Of a stretch of 47,795 bases of DNA, positions 33,236 through 42,496 are shown one piece after another. Under the pieces are notes generated by a model. The model ran no database searches, was not told the DNA's origin, and saw only the letters and a program-made list of their open reading frames with translations. The position numbers and the translations under genes are program-made. This DNA comes from an uncultured Collinsella sp. Its GTDB lineage: Bacteria; Actinomycetota; Coriobacteriia; Coriobacteriales; Coriobacteriaceae. Position 1 is the first letter of the stretch. Every line of letters begins with the position of its first letter. The DNA lies in NCBI GenBank assembly GCA_900546455.1, contig URCS01000007.1:1-47795 (forward strand), given 5' to 3'.

Positions 33236-36115
33236 TTACTGCGCGTCGAGCTGCGCCTGACGCTCACGGTCACGCTTGAGCAGCGGCGCCAAGAACTTGC
33301 CCGTGTAGCTCTGCGAACATGCCGCGACTTGCTCGGGCGTGCCTGAGACCACGACGGTTCCGCCACCATTGCCGCCCTCGGGGCCCATATCGATCAGGCG
33401 GTCGGCAACCTTGATGACATCAAGGTTGTGCTCGATCACCAGAACCGTGTTGCCCGCATCGACCAGGCGCTGCAAAACGTCGAGCAGCTGGCGAACATCC
33501 TCAAAATGAAGGCCGGTTGTGGGCTCGTCCAAAATGTAGAACGTCTTACCTGTCTGACGACGATGAAGCTCCTTGGCGAGCTTCACGCGCTGCGCCTCGC
33601 CGCCCGAAAGCGTCGTAGCGGGCTGGCCCAAGCTCACGTAGCCCAGACCCACGTCATATAGGGTCTGCAGTTTGCGCTTAATCTGCGGGATATTCCCAAA
33701 GAAAGCCAGTGCTTCGGTGACACTCATGTCGAGCACGTCCGAGATCGTCTTGCCGCGGTAGGTAACCTCGAGTGTCTCGCGGTTATAACGCTTGCCGCCA
33801 CATACCTCACAGGGGACATAGATATCGGGAAGGAAGTGCATCTCGATCTTGATCTGGCCATCGCCCTTGCACGCCTCGCAGCGACCGCCGCTTACGTTAA
33901 AGGAGAAACGTCCCGGCGAGTAGCCGCGCGCCTTCGACTCCGGCGTGCTTGCAAATAGCGCACGCAGATCATCCCACAAGCCAATATAGGTCGCAGGGTT
34001 CGAACGCGGCGTGCGACCGATCGGCGACTGGTCGATATCGATTACCTTATCGATGCACTCGATGCCCTCAATCTTCTTGTACGGCCCCACGGGACGCGTC
34101 GAACGATGGATGGCATTCGTAAGCGCGGGCGCAATCGTATCGGTGACCAGGGAGCTCTTGCCCGATCCCGAAACACCGGTAACGACTGTGAGCGTACCGA
34201 ACTCAATCTTGGCGGTAACGTTTTTGAGGTTGTTAGCGCGGGCGCCCGTGATCTTAAGACAGCCGCGGCCGGGCTTGCGGCGCTCATCGGGCACGCGGAT
34301 CATCCGCTTGCCGGTCAAATAAGCACCCGTCATGGAATCGGGACACGCCATGATATCGGCAGGCGTTCCTGCAGCGACCACGTGTCCGCCGTTAACGCCC
34401 GCACCGGGACCCATATCGATCACGTAGTCGGCAGCGCGAATTGTATCTTCGTCGTGCTCGACGACGATAACGGTATTACCGATATCGCGCAAGCGCTCGA
34501 GCGTCTTGATCAGGCGCTCGTTATCGCGTTGGTGAAGGCCGATCGACGGCTCGTCCAGAATGTACAGAACGCCCATGAGGCCGGCGCCGATCTGCGTTGC
34601 CAGGCGAATACGCTGGGCCTCGCCGCCGGAAAGCGTCGCCGAGGCGCGATCAAGCGTCAGATAGTCGAGTCCGACATCGACCAGAAAACGCAGGCGCTCC
34701 AGGATTTCCTTGACGATGCGCCCGCCGATGAACTGCTGACGCTCGGTAAGCTCCAGGCCCTCAAAAAACTCGAGCGACTCGCGACACGACAGGCAGCAGA
34801 CATCGTAAATGGACTTGCCGCCCACGGTGACGGCAAGCATCTCGGGACGCAGGCGAGCACCGTGACAGCTCGAGCATGGCTCTTCGCGAATGTATTTCTC
34901 CAAGCGAGCCCTGGTGTTCTCGTTCGTCGTCTCGCTGTAGCGCTCGTACAGGATGTTGCGCACGCCCGAAAACTTAGTGTCCCACTGGCTGCGACGCCCA
35001 TCGAGCTTTTGATAGTCGACCGAAATCTTCGTGTCGCCCATGCCATCCAAAAACGCACGACGCACCCGCGGGGGCAGGTCCTCCCATGGCGTATCGGCAC
35101 TCACCTTAAAGTGTTTGCAGACCGCAGCAAAAATCTGCGGATAATAGTTGGAATTGCCGAACAGGCTGCCAAAGACTCCATCGGCAATCGACTTTGAGGG
35201 GTCTTCAATCAGCGCCTCGGCATCGACCGTCTTTTTAAAGCCCAGGCCATCGCACTCGGGACATGCACCATAGGGCGCGTTGAACGAGAAATCGCGCGGC
35301 TGCAGGTCGTCGATGGAATGCCCATGTTCCGGGCACGCCAGTGCCAGCGAATACTCCAGCAGCTCGCCCTCGGTTCCCTCGGGAGCGTCGCGGTCGGGCA
35401 GCATATACACGTTCACGTTACCGTGCGCCAGTGCCGTCGCCTGCTCAACGGACTCGGCAATGCGACCCAGGGAGTTCTCTCGAATCACGATACGGTCGAC
35501 CACGACCTCAATGTCGTGTTTGAACTTCTTGTCCAGGTCGATAGGGTCGTCAAGCGAGCGCACCTCGCCGTCGACGCGCACACGGCTAAAGCCCTCCGCA
35601 CGCAGGTCCTCAAACAGCTTGGCATATTCGCCCTTGCGTCCACGAACCACCGGCGCCAACACAAACGCGCGACGGCCCTCCCCCGCCGCCAGCACCTTAT
35701 CGGCGACCTGATCGGTCGTCTGACGCTCAATGACACGACCGCACTCAGGACAGTGCGGCGTTCCCACGCGAGCAAACAGCAGACGCAGATAGTCGTAAAT
35801 CTCGGTTACGGTGCCCACCGTCGAGCGTGGGTTTTTGGACGTCGTCTTCTGATCGATCGACACAGCCGGCGACAGGCCGTCAATCGAGTCCAGATCGGGC
35901 TTGTCCATCTGGCCCAAAAACTGACGCGCATAGCTCGAAAGGCTCTCGACGTAACGGCGCTGGCCCTCGGCATAGATGGTATCGAACGCCAGTGAGCTCT
36001 TGCCCGATCCGGAAAGACCGGTTATGACCACGAGCTGGTCACGCGGAATGGAAACATCGATATCACGGAGGTTGTGCTCACGAGCGCCGCGAATAACGAT
36101 AGAAGAATCAGACAT
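33236..36115 (-). CDS. uvrA: excinuclease ABC subunit A
   Basis: A 959-residue damage-recognition ATPase with two ABC modules. Module one has Walker A GLSGSGKSS and signature LSGGEAQRIRLATQIG; module two has GVSGSGKSS and LSGGEAQRVKLAKELHRR. Zinc-finger cysteine pairs are visible (CPEHGHSIDDLQ..CPECDG; CSSCHGARL; CEACKGDGQ..CEVCGGKRY). The start MSDSSIVIRGAREHNL at 36115 fits the family and has AAGGAG at 5 nt. Together with uvrC and uvrB in this window it completes the repair set. Confidence 0.97.
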   Translation of the reverse strand: MSDSSIVIRGAREHNLRDIDVSIPRDQLVVITGLSGSGKSSLAFDTIYAEGQRRYVESLSSYARQFLGQMDKPDLDSIDGLSPAVSIDQKTTSKNPRSTVGTVTEIYDYLRLLFARVGTPHCPECGRVIERQTTDQVADKVLAAGEGRRAFVLAPVVRGRKGEYAKLFEDLRAEGFSRVRVDGEVRSLDDPIDLDKKFKHDIEVVVDRIVIRENSLGRIAESVEQATALAHGNVNVYMLPDRDAPEGTEGELLEYSLALACPEHGHSIDDLQPRDFSFNAPYGACPECDGLGFKKTVDAEALIEDPSKSIADGVFGSLFGNSNYYPQIFAAVCKHFKVSADTPWEDLPPRVRRAFLDGMGDTKISVDYQKLDGRRSQWDTKFSGVRNILYERYSETTNENTRARLEKYIREEPCSSCHGARLRPEMLAVTVGGKSIYDVCCLSCRESLEFFEGLELTERQQFIGGRIVKEILERLRFLVDVGLDYLTLDRASATLSGGEAQRIRLATQIGAGLMGVLYILDEPSIGLHQRDNERLIKTLERLRDIGNTVIVVEHDEDTIRAADYVIDMGPGAGVNGGHVVAAGTPADIMACPDSMTGAYLTGKRMIRVPDERRKPGRGCLKITGARANNLKNVTAKIEFGTLTVVTGVSGSGKSSLVTDTIAPALTNAIHRSTRPVGPYKKIEGIECIDKVIDIDQSPIGRTPRSNPATYIGLWDDLRALFASTPESKARGYSPGRFSFNVSGGRCEACKGDGQIKIEMHFLPDIYVPCEVCGGKRYNRETLEVTYRGKTISDVLDMSVTEALAFFGNIPQIKRKLQTLYDVGLGYVSLGQPATTLSGGEAQRVKLAKELHRRQTGKTFYILDEPTTGLHFEDVRQLLDVLQRLVDAGNTVLVIEHNLDVIKVADRLIDMGPEGGNGGGTVVVSGTPEQVAACSQSYTGKFLAPLLKRDRERQAQLDAQ

Positions 36116-36308
36116 GGAAGCTCCTTGCCTCCTATTGCATCGAATCATACTGCCGATGAGTTTAGCGCACTCGACGCGCACAGATGTTCGTAATACAAGA
36201 TTCGCAGACCTTTAGCTTTGCGTATCGGGCGCTTTGTTTCTCGAAATGCCGTGGAAAGGTTACAGTAATCTAATACTGAACTTAATTTGCTGTACCAGAG
36301 GATCGTCC

Positions 36309-38462
36309 ATGACCGAAGATATCCCCCTTGAAATCACTTCGAGCGACATGGCCAATCTGCCCATATTCATCGCCGTCCTTATCGTGGCCGCCGTCGTCGT
36401 GCGCGTGTATTTTTCAATCAAACGCAACGAAAAGCCACCCATTGCCCGCGTCTTTTGGTGCGCGACGCTCCTCATCCCGCTCGGCGTGGTAGCTGCATGG
36501 GTTACGAATCAATTGCTCGTAAATGAGGGCAGCTCCCTATGGGTCCTTTCTTATTCGGCGCTCGGTGCTGCCGCCGTCATGCTTCTTGTCGAGCCCTTGG
36601 TTTCGGGACTTATCGACCAAACCGACCTTACGACGGGAACGGTTGCCTGTATTTGCCGTGACATCCTTGTCATCGCCGCTGTTTCAGCGCTCTCGTTCGT
36701 TTCACTCGAAATTGCCTGCAACGAAACGTTCTATCACATTCCCGCCAACTCATTCGGGTTTTCCGTCGGGCTGCTCGCGACGGTTCTGCTCTCCCTTTAT
36801 TTGCTGGGACAGCGTCATGGAGGCGTCATGGCCCTCGTGCCCGTCGTCTGTTGCATCCTTGGCATTGCCGAGCACTTCGTCATAACGTTTAAAGGCGAAG
36901 CCATCCTGCCAAGCGATATCTTGGCCCTTGGCACCGCAATGGAAGTGAGCGAGGGATACGAGTTTACCTTTACCGCCGGAATCGTAACCTCTCTCGCCCT
37001 GCTGGAGATTTCCCTGGGGCTTCTTTCGCTCATCCGACCGCGAAAGCTCCGTACGCCCACCCATGTCTTCCCCGCTATCGCCGCTAACCTCTGTGCTTTT
37101 CTGCTAGTGACCGTTGTGGGGCTCTCAGGCTTTTCCAACATCGACTTGGAGCAGGCGCTGGATTTTGGATTTGACCGTTGGCAGCCCATCACCACGTATG
37201 CGTCTCAGGGTTTTATCACTTCGTTCACCGAAATGGTCAACGAGTTGCCCATTGAGAAGCCCAAAGACTATACGCCCGATGAGACGCAGAGCATCGAGCA
37301 GGAGCTCGCCGCCGTCTACGACAGCACATATGGCTCGAGCGAACAGCGCGCGGCGGCCGTTGCCCAGTTCAATGAAATCAAGCCGACGATTGTTGCCGTC
37401 ATGAACGAGAGTTTTAGCGACCTTTCGTGCTTTGAGCAGCTCCAGACGGCCGGGTACACCGGCCCCGCATTCTACAACTCGCTTCCCGACACACTTGTTC
37501 GCGGCACCATGCTCGCTTCGGTCGCCGGTGGCGGAACGGCGAACTCCGAATTCGAATTTTTGACCGGAGCGACAACGGCCTTTGTCGGATTAGGCAAAAT
37601 CCCCTATCAGCTGTATCAGATGAATGGCGTCAACAGCCTGGCAAAGGACCTTAAAGAGCTTGGGTATACCGCTACCGCTATGCACCCGCAAAACCCCGTC
37701 AACTACCATCGCGATAAAATCTATCAGCAGCTGGGCTTTGGAGACTTTCTTTCAATCGGCGATTTCGAAGGTGCGCCCTATTACCATGCCGGCGTATGCG
37801 ACTACGCCACCTACGACAAGATACTCGACCTGCTTAGAACCGACGAAGCCCCGCAGTTCATCTTTGACGTCACGATGCAAAATCACGGCGGCTACGACTA
37901 TGGCACCGTTCCCGCCGAAGAGCTGACAAACTATTGGGTCGAGGGAGCCAGTGAGGGTGCCAACAGCGCGCTCAACACCTATCTCACCTGCATCAACGCA
38001 TCCGACCGGGACCTCGAGTACTTTATCAACGAGCTCCGCAATATCGGCAGACCGGTTGTTCTTGTCTTTTTTGGCGACCATCAGCCGAGCGCCGCAACGA
38101 CTCTCAACGACGAGCTGTACCCTCAGGAAGATACGGCAAGCCACGCTTTCCGTATCTATCAGTCGACATATCTCGTCTGGGCTAACTATGAGATCGCCGG
38201 CAATACCGAGCTCAACGTCTACGACACCGTCGGGGCAAACGAGATTGCAGCCATTACCCTTAATAAGATCGGCGCCCCGCTCACCAATTACCAAAAGGCC
38301 CTGCTTGCGACAAGGTCAGATGTGCCCACCATCAATGTCGCCGGCTATCTCGGTGCCGACGGGCTGCGCTACGACTTGGAATCGGAAGACAGCCCCTACG
38401 CCTCGACGATCGACAAGCTGCAGCGCATGCAATACCTCGAGTTCGCCAGCAAAGTTCAGTAA
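36309..38462 (+). CDS. LTA synthase / MdoB family membrane sulfatase-fold transferase
   Basis: A 717-residue protein. About seven membrane segments fill residues 15-275. An extracellular sulfatase-fold domain follows from about residue 340 with VAVMNESFSDLSC (metal Glu), the nucleophile Thr in GGGTANSEFEFLTG, MQNHGGYDYG and VFFGDHQPS. Family members transfer phosphoglycerol from phosphatidylglycerol to lipoteichoic acid or other envelope glycans. It is longer than typical LtaS, and the exact polymer is unknown. ATG at 36309 has GAGGA at 6 nt. It is divergent from uvrA with a 193-nt gap in which no clear promoter stands out. Confidence 0.88.
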   Translation: MTEDIPLEITSSDMANLPIFIAVLIVAAVVVRVYFSIKRNEKPPIARVFWCATLLIPLGVVAAWVTNQLLVNEGSSLWVLSYSALGAAAVMLLVEPLVSGLIDQTDLTTGTVACICRDILVIAAVSALSFVSLEIACNETFYHIPANSFGFSVGLLATVLLSLYLLGQRHGGVMALVPVVCCILGIAEHFVITFKGEAILPSDILALGTAMEVSEGYEFTFTAGIVTSLALLEISLGLLSLIRPRKLRTPTHVFPAIAANLCAFLLVTVVGLSGFSNIDLEQALDFGFDRWQPITTYASQGFITSFTEMVNELPIEKPKDYTPDETQSIEQELAAVYDSTYGSSEQRAAAVAQFNEIKPTIVAVMNESFSDLSCFEQLQTAGYTGPAFYNSLPDTLVRGTMLASVAGGGTANSEFEFLTGATTAFVGLGKIPYQLYQMNGVNSLAKDLKELGYTATAMHPQNPVNYHRDKIYQQLGFGDFLSIGDFEGAPYYHAGVCDYATYDKILDLLRTDEAPQFIFDVTMQNHGGYDYGTVPAEELTNYWVEGASEGANSALNTYLTCINASDRDLEYFINELRNIGRPVVLVFFGDHQPSAATTLNDELYPQEDTASHAFRIYQSTYLVWANYEIAGNTELNVYDTVGANEIAAITLNKIGAPLTNYQKALLATRSDVPTINVAGYLGADGLRYDLESEDSPYASTIDKLQRMQYLEFASKVQ

Positions 38463-38473
38463 GCCCGCCCATT

Positions 38474-38514
38474 CGTTTGGGCCCATCGTATTGCAAGCAC
38501 GCTCGGCCCAAACG
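38474..38514 (+). promoter_or_regulatory. hairpin after the LTA-synthase-like gene
   Basis: CGTTTGGGCC (38474-38483) and GGCCCAAACG (38505-38514) form a perfect 10-bp stem with a 21-nt loop, 11 nt after the stop codon. There is no T-run, so it is at best a weak terminator. Confidence 0.5.
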
Positions 38515-38607
38515 CATCGCAAATGACTCCCGCTCGCAAACGAGGGTACAATGACGCTCGTGTCACATCGCGGGGCCCCGGCCCCAGCATATACAAAGGA
38601 GTCATAC

Positions 38608-39438
38608 ATGGGTTGCGAACACGCACAGGCCGCCGGCGGACAAACGTCGCCGTCGCAATTTGAGGAGAACACGCTGTCCGAGGTCAAGCGCGTCATCGCC
38701 GTGCTTTCCGGCAAGGGCGGTGTCGGCAAGTCATTTGTCACCGGTGCCATCGCCACCGAGCTTGCCCGTCACGGCCACAAGGTCGGCGTCCTCGATGCCG
38801 ACATCACCGGTCCCTCTATCCCCAAGATGTTCGGTATGAGCGGACGCCACGTCCATGCCCTTGGCAACCTTATGCTGCCCGAAATCTCCGAGCACGGCGT
38901 CAAGGTCATGAGCTCCAACCTGCTGCTCCAAAACGAGACCGACCCCGTCCTTTGGCGCGGTCCGGTCATCGCAGGCGCCATTAGGCAGTTCTGGAGCGAG
39001 ACCTCGTGGGGCCCCATCGACTACCTGCTGGTCGACATGTCTCCGGGAACAGGCGACGTCGCGCTCACCGTCTTCCAGTCGCTGCCCGTCGACGGCATCG
39101 TCATCGTCACGAGCCCGCAGGATCTGGTCTCGATGATCGTCGCCAAGGCGGTCAACATGGCCGAGAAGATGAACGTCCCCATTCTGGGCATTGTCGAGAA
39201 CATGAGCTATATCGAGTGCCCCGACTGCGGCAAGAAGATCGAGGTCTTTGGCAAGAGCAAGCTCCCCGAGGTCGCAGAGCGCTATAACCTCGACATCTTG
39301 GGCAAGCTTCCCATTAATCCGGCACTCGCCGAGGCCTGCGATAAGGGCGAGGTCGAGACCGCACTGCCCGATGGCATGTTGCCCAAGGCAGTCTCTGCCG
39401 TCGAGGCCATTACCCCGCACGAGACCGACGAGGCCTAA
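38608..39438 (+). CDS. mrp: Mrp/NBP35 family iron-sulfur carrier ATPase
   Basis: A 276-residue P-loop ATPase. The deviant Walker A SGKGGVGKS, the switch DADITGPS, the segment VLWRGPVIAGAIRQFW, and DMSPGTGDVALTV are all typical of Mrp/ApbC. A CxxC motif (ECPDCGKK) that holds a labile iron-sulfur cluster at the dimer interface is present. It delivers clusters to apoproteins in the cytoplasm. ATG at 38608 has AAAGGAG at 6 nt. The next gene starts immediately after its stop. Confidence 0.93.
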   Translation: MGCEHAQAAGGQTSPSQFEENTLSEVKRVIAVLSGKGGVGKSFVTGAIATELARHGHKVGVLDADITGPSIPKMFGMSGRHVHALGNLMLPEISEHGVKVMSSNLLLQNETDPVLWRGPVIAGAIRQFWSETSWGPIDYLLVDMSPGTGDVALTVFQSLPVDGIVIVTSPQDLVSMIVAKAVNMAEKMNVPILGIVENMSYIECPDCGKKIEVFGKSKLPEVAERYNLDILGKLPINPALAEACDKGEVETALPDGMLPKAVSAVEAITPHETDEA

Positions 39439-40710
39439 GTGAACACGAGCGCCTTCTATGACGTCCTGGTAATCGGCGGCGGGGCTTCAGGCCTCGCCGC
39501 CGCCATTACGGCCGCACGCGCTGGCAAAAGCGTCTGCATCGTTGAGCGCGATGTCGCCTGCGGCCTTAAGCTCCTTGCGACCGGCAACGGCCGCTGCAAC
39601 CTCTCCAACGAATCGATTGATCCACAGCGGTATAACCACCCCGCATTCGTCGAATCCGTTATGGGCCCCCAGCCCGAACAAGAGCTTATGGGTTTCTTCT
39701 CCTCGCTGGGCATCATGACAACCTCCGAGGAAGGCCGGCTGTACCCGCGCTCCCTTCGCGCCGAATCGGTGCGCGACGCGCTTCTCAGCGTTTGCGACCG
39801 CCTAGGCATCACCTTAATCTGCGGAGCCAACGTTGCCTCGGCGCACAAAGCTTCCGAAGGCTGGGCACTCCAAATAGACCGTCCAGCGCGGGCACTCAAG
39901 GCAAAAAAGCACGATGACCGAAAATCGGAGCTCCGCTCGCTTCGGAAAGCGCTCACCGATGTCCCTCGCAAGAACGAGGCCCTGCAGGCACATGCCGTAA
40001 TTATCGCTACGGGCGGCAAACCCACCGGTATCGCTGATACGTTTCGCCTCCCCCTCACTTCGCTGCGCCCCATCCTCTGCCCCGTATCGGCAACGGTCGT
40101 TGGCGATCGGGCGGCACTCAAAACGTTGGATGGCCTGCGCGTCCGTGCCCGCTTGACGCTCGCCCGCAATCATAATGAGCTCTGGCACGAAGACGGTGAG
40201 GTGCTGTTTCGAACCTTCGGTATCTCGGGCGTCGCTGTCTTCAACCTCTCTCGTCGTATCCAGCACGGCGATACGATCCTGCTCGACGTTTTCCCCGACC
40301 TCTCCAAAGACGAGTTGCTCGATATGCTCAACCGGCGCGTTGAGCTGCTCGGCGGCTTTTCGCCCCGCGATCCCCGTTGGCTCGACGGCATGCTCGCCCC
40401 GCAACTCTCCCGCGTCGTCTGCACAACGTTCGAGCAGTGCCATCCAGGCTCCAACGATGTCATTCACCTGGTCTCGATCCTCAAACACTTTAAGTTGCTC
40501 GTCGAGGGAACAGCCGAGGAGCGCTCAGCGCAGGTTACGCGTGGTGGCATATCTGTCGAGAGCATCTCAACACCCAGCCTACGCGCATGCAGCGTTGTCG
40601 ACGCCCCGCTTTACGTTTGCGGTGAAGCGCTCGACATCGACGCCGATTGCGGAGGCTTTAACCTTGCGTGGGCCTGGATCTCGGGCATTCGCGCTGCAAG
40701 CAGCCTGTAG
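39439..40710 (+). CDS. BaiN/HI0933-like FAD-dependent flavoprotein
   Basis: A 423-residue flavoprotein. The FAD motif GGGASGLAAAITAARAGKSVCIVER and the family signature LLATGNGRCNLSN are clear; a second motif ATGGKPTG and the C-terminal CGEALDIDADCGGFNLAWAW complete the fold. A strongly charged stretch (about residues 150-182, rich in Lys/Arg/Asp) interrupts the region before ATGG. One family member was proposed to act in bile acid dehydroxylation, but most have unknown substrates, and no bai genes are nearby. Start is GTG right after the mrp stop, with GAGG 5 nt upstream. Confidence 0.88.
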   Translation: MNTSAFYDVLVIGGGASGLAAAITAARAGKSVCIVERDVACGLKLLATGNGRCNLSNESIDPQRYNHPAFVESVMGPQPEQELMGFFSSLGIMTTSEEGRLYPRSLRAESVRDALLSVCDRLGITLICGANVASAHKASEGWALQIDRPARALKAKKHDDRKSELRSLRKALTDVPRKNEALQAHAVIIATGGKPTGIADTFRLPLTSLRPILCPVSATVVGDRAALKTLDGLRVRARLTLARNHNELWHEDGEVLFRTFGISGVAVFNLSRRIQHGDTILLDVFPDLSKDELLDMLNRRVELLGGFSPRDPRWLDGMLAPQLSRVVCTTFEQCHPGSNDVIHLVSILKHFKLLVEGTAEERSAQVTRGGISVESISTPSLRACSVVDAPLYVCGEALDIDADCGGFNLAWAWISGIRAASSL

Positions 40711-40740
40711 CCGCGCAGTCTATAATCAAAAACGCATTCG

Positions 40741-40772
40741 GGCCGTCTGGAATACCGGACGGCCTCTTTCTT
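40741..40772 (+). terminator. terminator between the two flavoprotein genes
   Basis: GGCCGTC (40741-40747) pairs with GACGGCC (40758-40764), extendable by two G-C pairs, followed by TCTTTCTT. It lies 30 nt after the BaiN-like stop. Confidence 0.7.
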
Positions 40773-40790
40773 GCCTCTAAGGAGACCTCG

Positions 40791-42431
40791 ATGATCGAAA
40801 TCACCCAAGTCAACGCGTCGCTCGATGAAGCCGGCGATGAAAATGCCTGTCTCATTGTTGGCAAGCGAGTCGCCAAGCGCGTCCTACGTTGCAAGGACTC
40901 CGAAATCAAGTCCATCGAGCTCCACCGCAAGTCAATCGACGCTCGCAAAAAACGAGACGTCCATTTTATCCTGAGCTTTCGTGTTGAGCTGACTAGTCCC
41001 CACCTCGAGCGAGAAGCGGTCGACAGCGTTGCCGAGCGTGACCGCTCGCGCGTACGCGCGATAGAAGACGACGAGCCTTCATTCCCCTCCCCCGCCTCCG
41101 ACGCACCTCAAGAACGCCCTGTCGTTGTCGGCGCCGGATGCGCCGGCCTTTTCGCTGCGCTTACGCTCGCCGAAGCAGGTCTTAAGCCCTTGCTCATCGA
41201 GCGCGGCGACCCGGCATTTCGCCGCTCGCAGGCGATCGACCTCTTTCTAAAGGAGCGCATCCTCGACCCCGAGAGCAATATCCAGTTTGGCCTGGGCGGC
41301 GCGGGAACCTTCTCGGACGGCAAACTCAATACGGGAACCAAAAATCCCGCCCATCGCCTTATCCTCGAAACCTTCGTCGAGGCGGGCGCGCCCCGCGATA
41401 TTCTGTGGGATGCCAAGCCGCACATTGGCTCCGACATCCTTCCCACGGTTGTCACTGCTATATCCCAGCGCATCGAGCAGCTCGGAGGTGTCGTCCGTTA
41501 TCGAACGAAGCTCGTCGACATTCGCATCGACGCGTCTGGCGCCATCACCGGTATTGATGTCCAATCGTCCCAAGACGCCGCTTGCGAGCCAATCGAGACA
41601 AAGCACCTCATCCTCGCCTGCGGGCATTCTGCTCGCGATATTTTTGAGCTCCTTAAGGGCCACAACGTGGCCCTCGCACAAAAGACCTTTGCCATGGGCG
41701 TTCGCATCGAGCATCCGCAGCGCGACATCGACCGAGTCCAATACGGAGCCTCGGCGGGACATCCTGCCCTCGGAGCAGCCCCTTACAAGCTCGTCGCCCA
41801 TCTTCCCAACGGCCGCAGCGTGTTCTCGTTTTGCATGTGCCCCGGCGGGCAGGTTGTCGCCGCCTCTTCCGAGCAGGGCCACCTGTGCGTCAACGGCGCC
41901 AGTCTCAATGCCCGCGACGGACGCAACGCAAATGCCGCCCTGCTCGTTAACGTCACACCCGAGGACCTTCCCAACGATGACCCGCTCGCCGGCATCGAGC
42001 TCCAGCGTGCCTGCGAGGCGGCCGCCTATCGCCTGGGCGGTTCCAACTGGAACGCACCGGCACAGCTCGTCGGAGATTTCCTCGCAGGACGTGCCAGCAA
42101 GGCGCCCGGAAAGGTAAAGCCCACCTATCCGCTCGGTGTGACCTGGACGGCAATTGACGAAGCCCTGCCGCAGCATATCGTCGAGTCGCTCCGCCTGGGA
42201 CTTCCCCTACTCGGAAAAAAGCTACGCGGCTACGACCGCCCCGACGCCGTTCTTACCGGCGTGGAGACTCGTTCGAGCTCACCGGTCACTGTCACCCGAG
42301 ACCGAACATGCCATGCCGTGTCGACCCCGGGCCTCTACCCTTGTGGTGAGGGAGCTGGATATGCCGGCGGCATCATGAGCGCGGCCACCGACGGCATCCG
42401 TTGTGCCGAAGCCCTGATCGCAGACCTCTAA
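40791..42431 (+). CDS. FAD-dependent dehydrogenase-like protein (COG2509 type)
   Basis: A 546-residue flavoprotein of unknown substrate. The first 95 residues form a small alpha/beta domain. The FAD-binding motif VVGAGCAGLFAALTLAEAGLKPLLIERG follows, then QFGLGGAGTFSDGKLNTGTKNP, LACGHSARDIF, VFSFCMCPGGQV and a C-terminal LYPCGEGAGYAGGIMSAATDGIRCAEAL. The length is usual for the family. ATG at 40791 has AAGGAG at 6 nt. It is convergent with uvrB. Confidence 0.88.
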   Translation: MIEITQVNASLDEAGDENACLIVGKRVAKRVLRCKDSEIKSIELHRKSIDARKKRDVHFILSFRVELTSPHLEREAVDSVAERDRSRVRAIEDDEPSFPSPASDAPQERPVVVGAGCAGLFAALTLAEAGLKPLLIERGDPAFRRSQAIDLFLKERILDPESNIQFGLGGAGTFSDGKLNTGTKNPAHRLILETFVEAGAPRDILWDAKPHIGSDILPTVVTAISQRIEQLGGVVRYRTKLVDIRIDASGAITGIDVQSSQDAACEPIETKHLILACGHSARDIFELLKGHNVALAQKTFAMGVRIEHPQRDIDRVQYGASAGHPALGAAPYKLVAHLPNGRSVFSFCMCPGGQVVAASSEQGHLCVNGASLNARDGRNANAALLVNVTPEDLPNDDPLAGIELQRACEAAAYRLGGSNWNAPAQLVGDFLAGRASKAPGKVKPTYPLGVTWTAIDEALPQHIVESLRLGLPLLGKKLRGYDRPDAVLTGVETRSSSPVTVTRDRTCHAVSTPGLYPCGEGAGYAGGIMSAATDGIRCAEALIADL

Positions 42432-42459
42432 CGCACGAATTCCAGCGCGCAAAAGACAC

Positions 42460-42491
42460 AGGCCCCAAGCTCCACAGGGAACTCGGGGCCT
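42460..42491. terminator. hairpin between convergent genes
   Basis: AGGCCCC (42460-42466) and GGGGCCT (42485-42491) pair; T-rich tails are weak on both strands. It lies between the ends of the FAD gene and uvrB. Confidence 0.5.
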
Positions 42492-42496
42492 GTTCG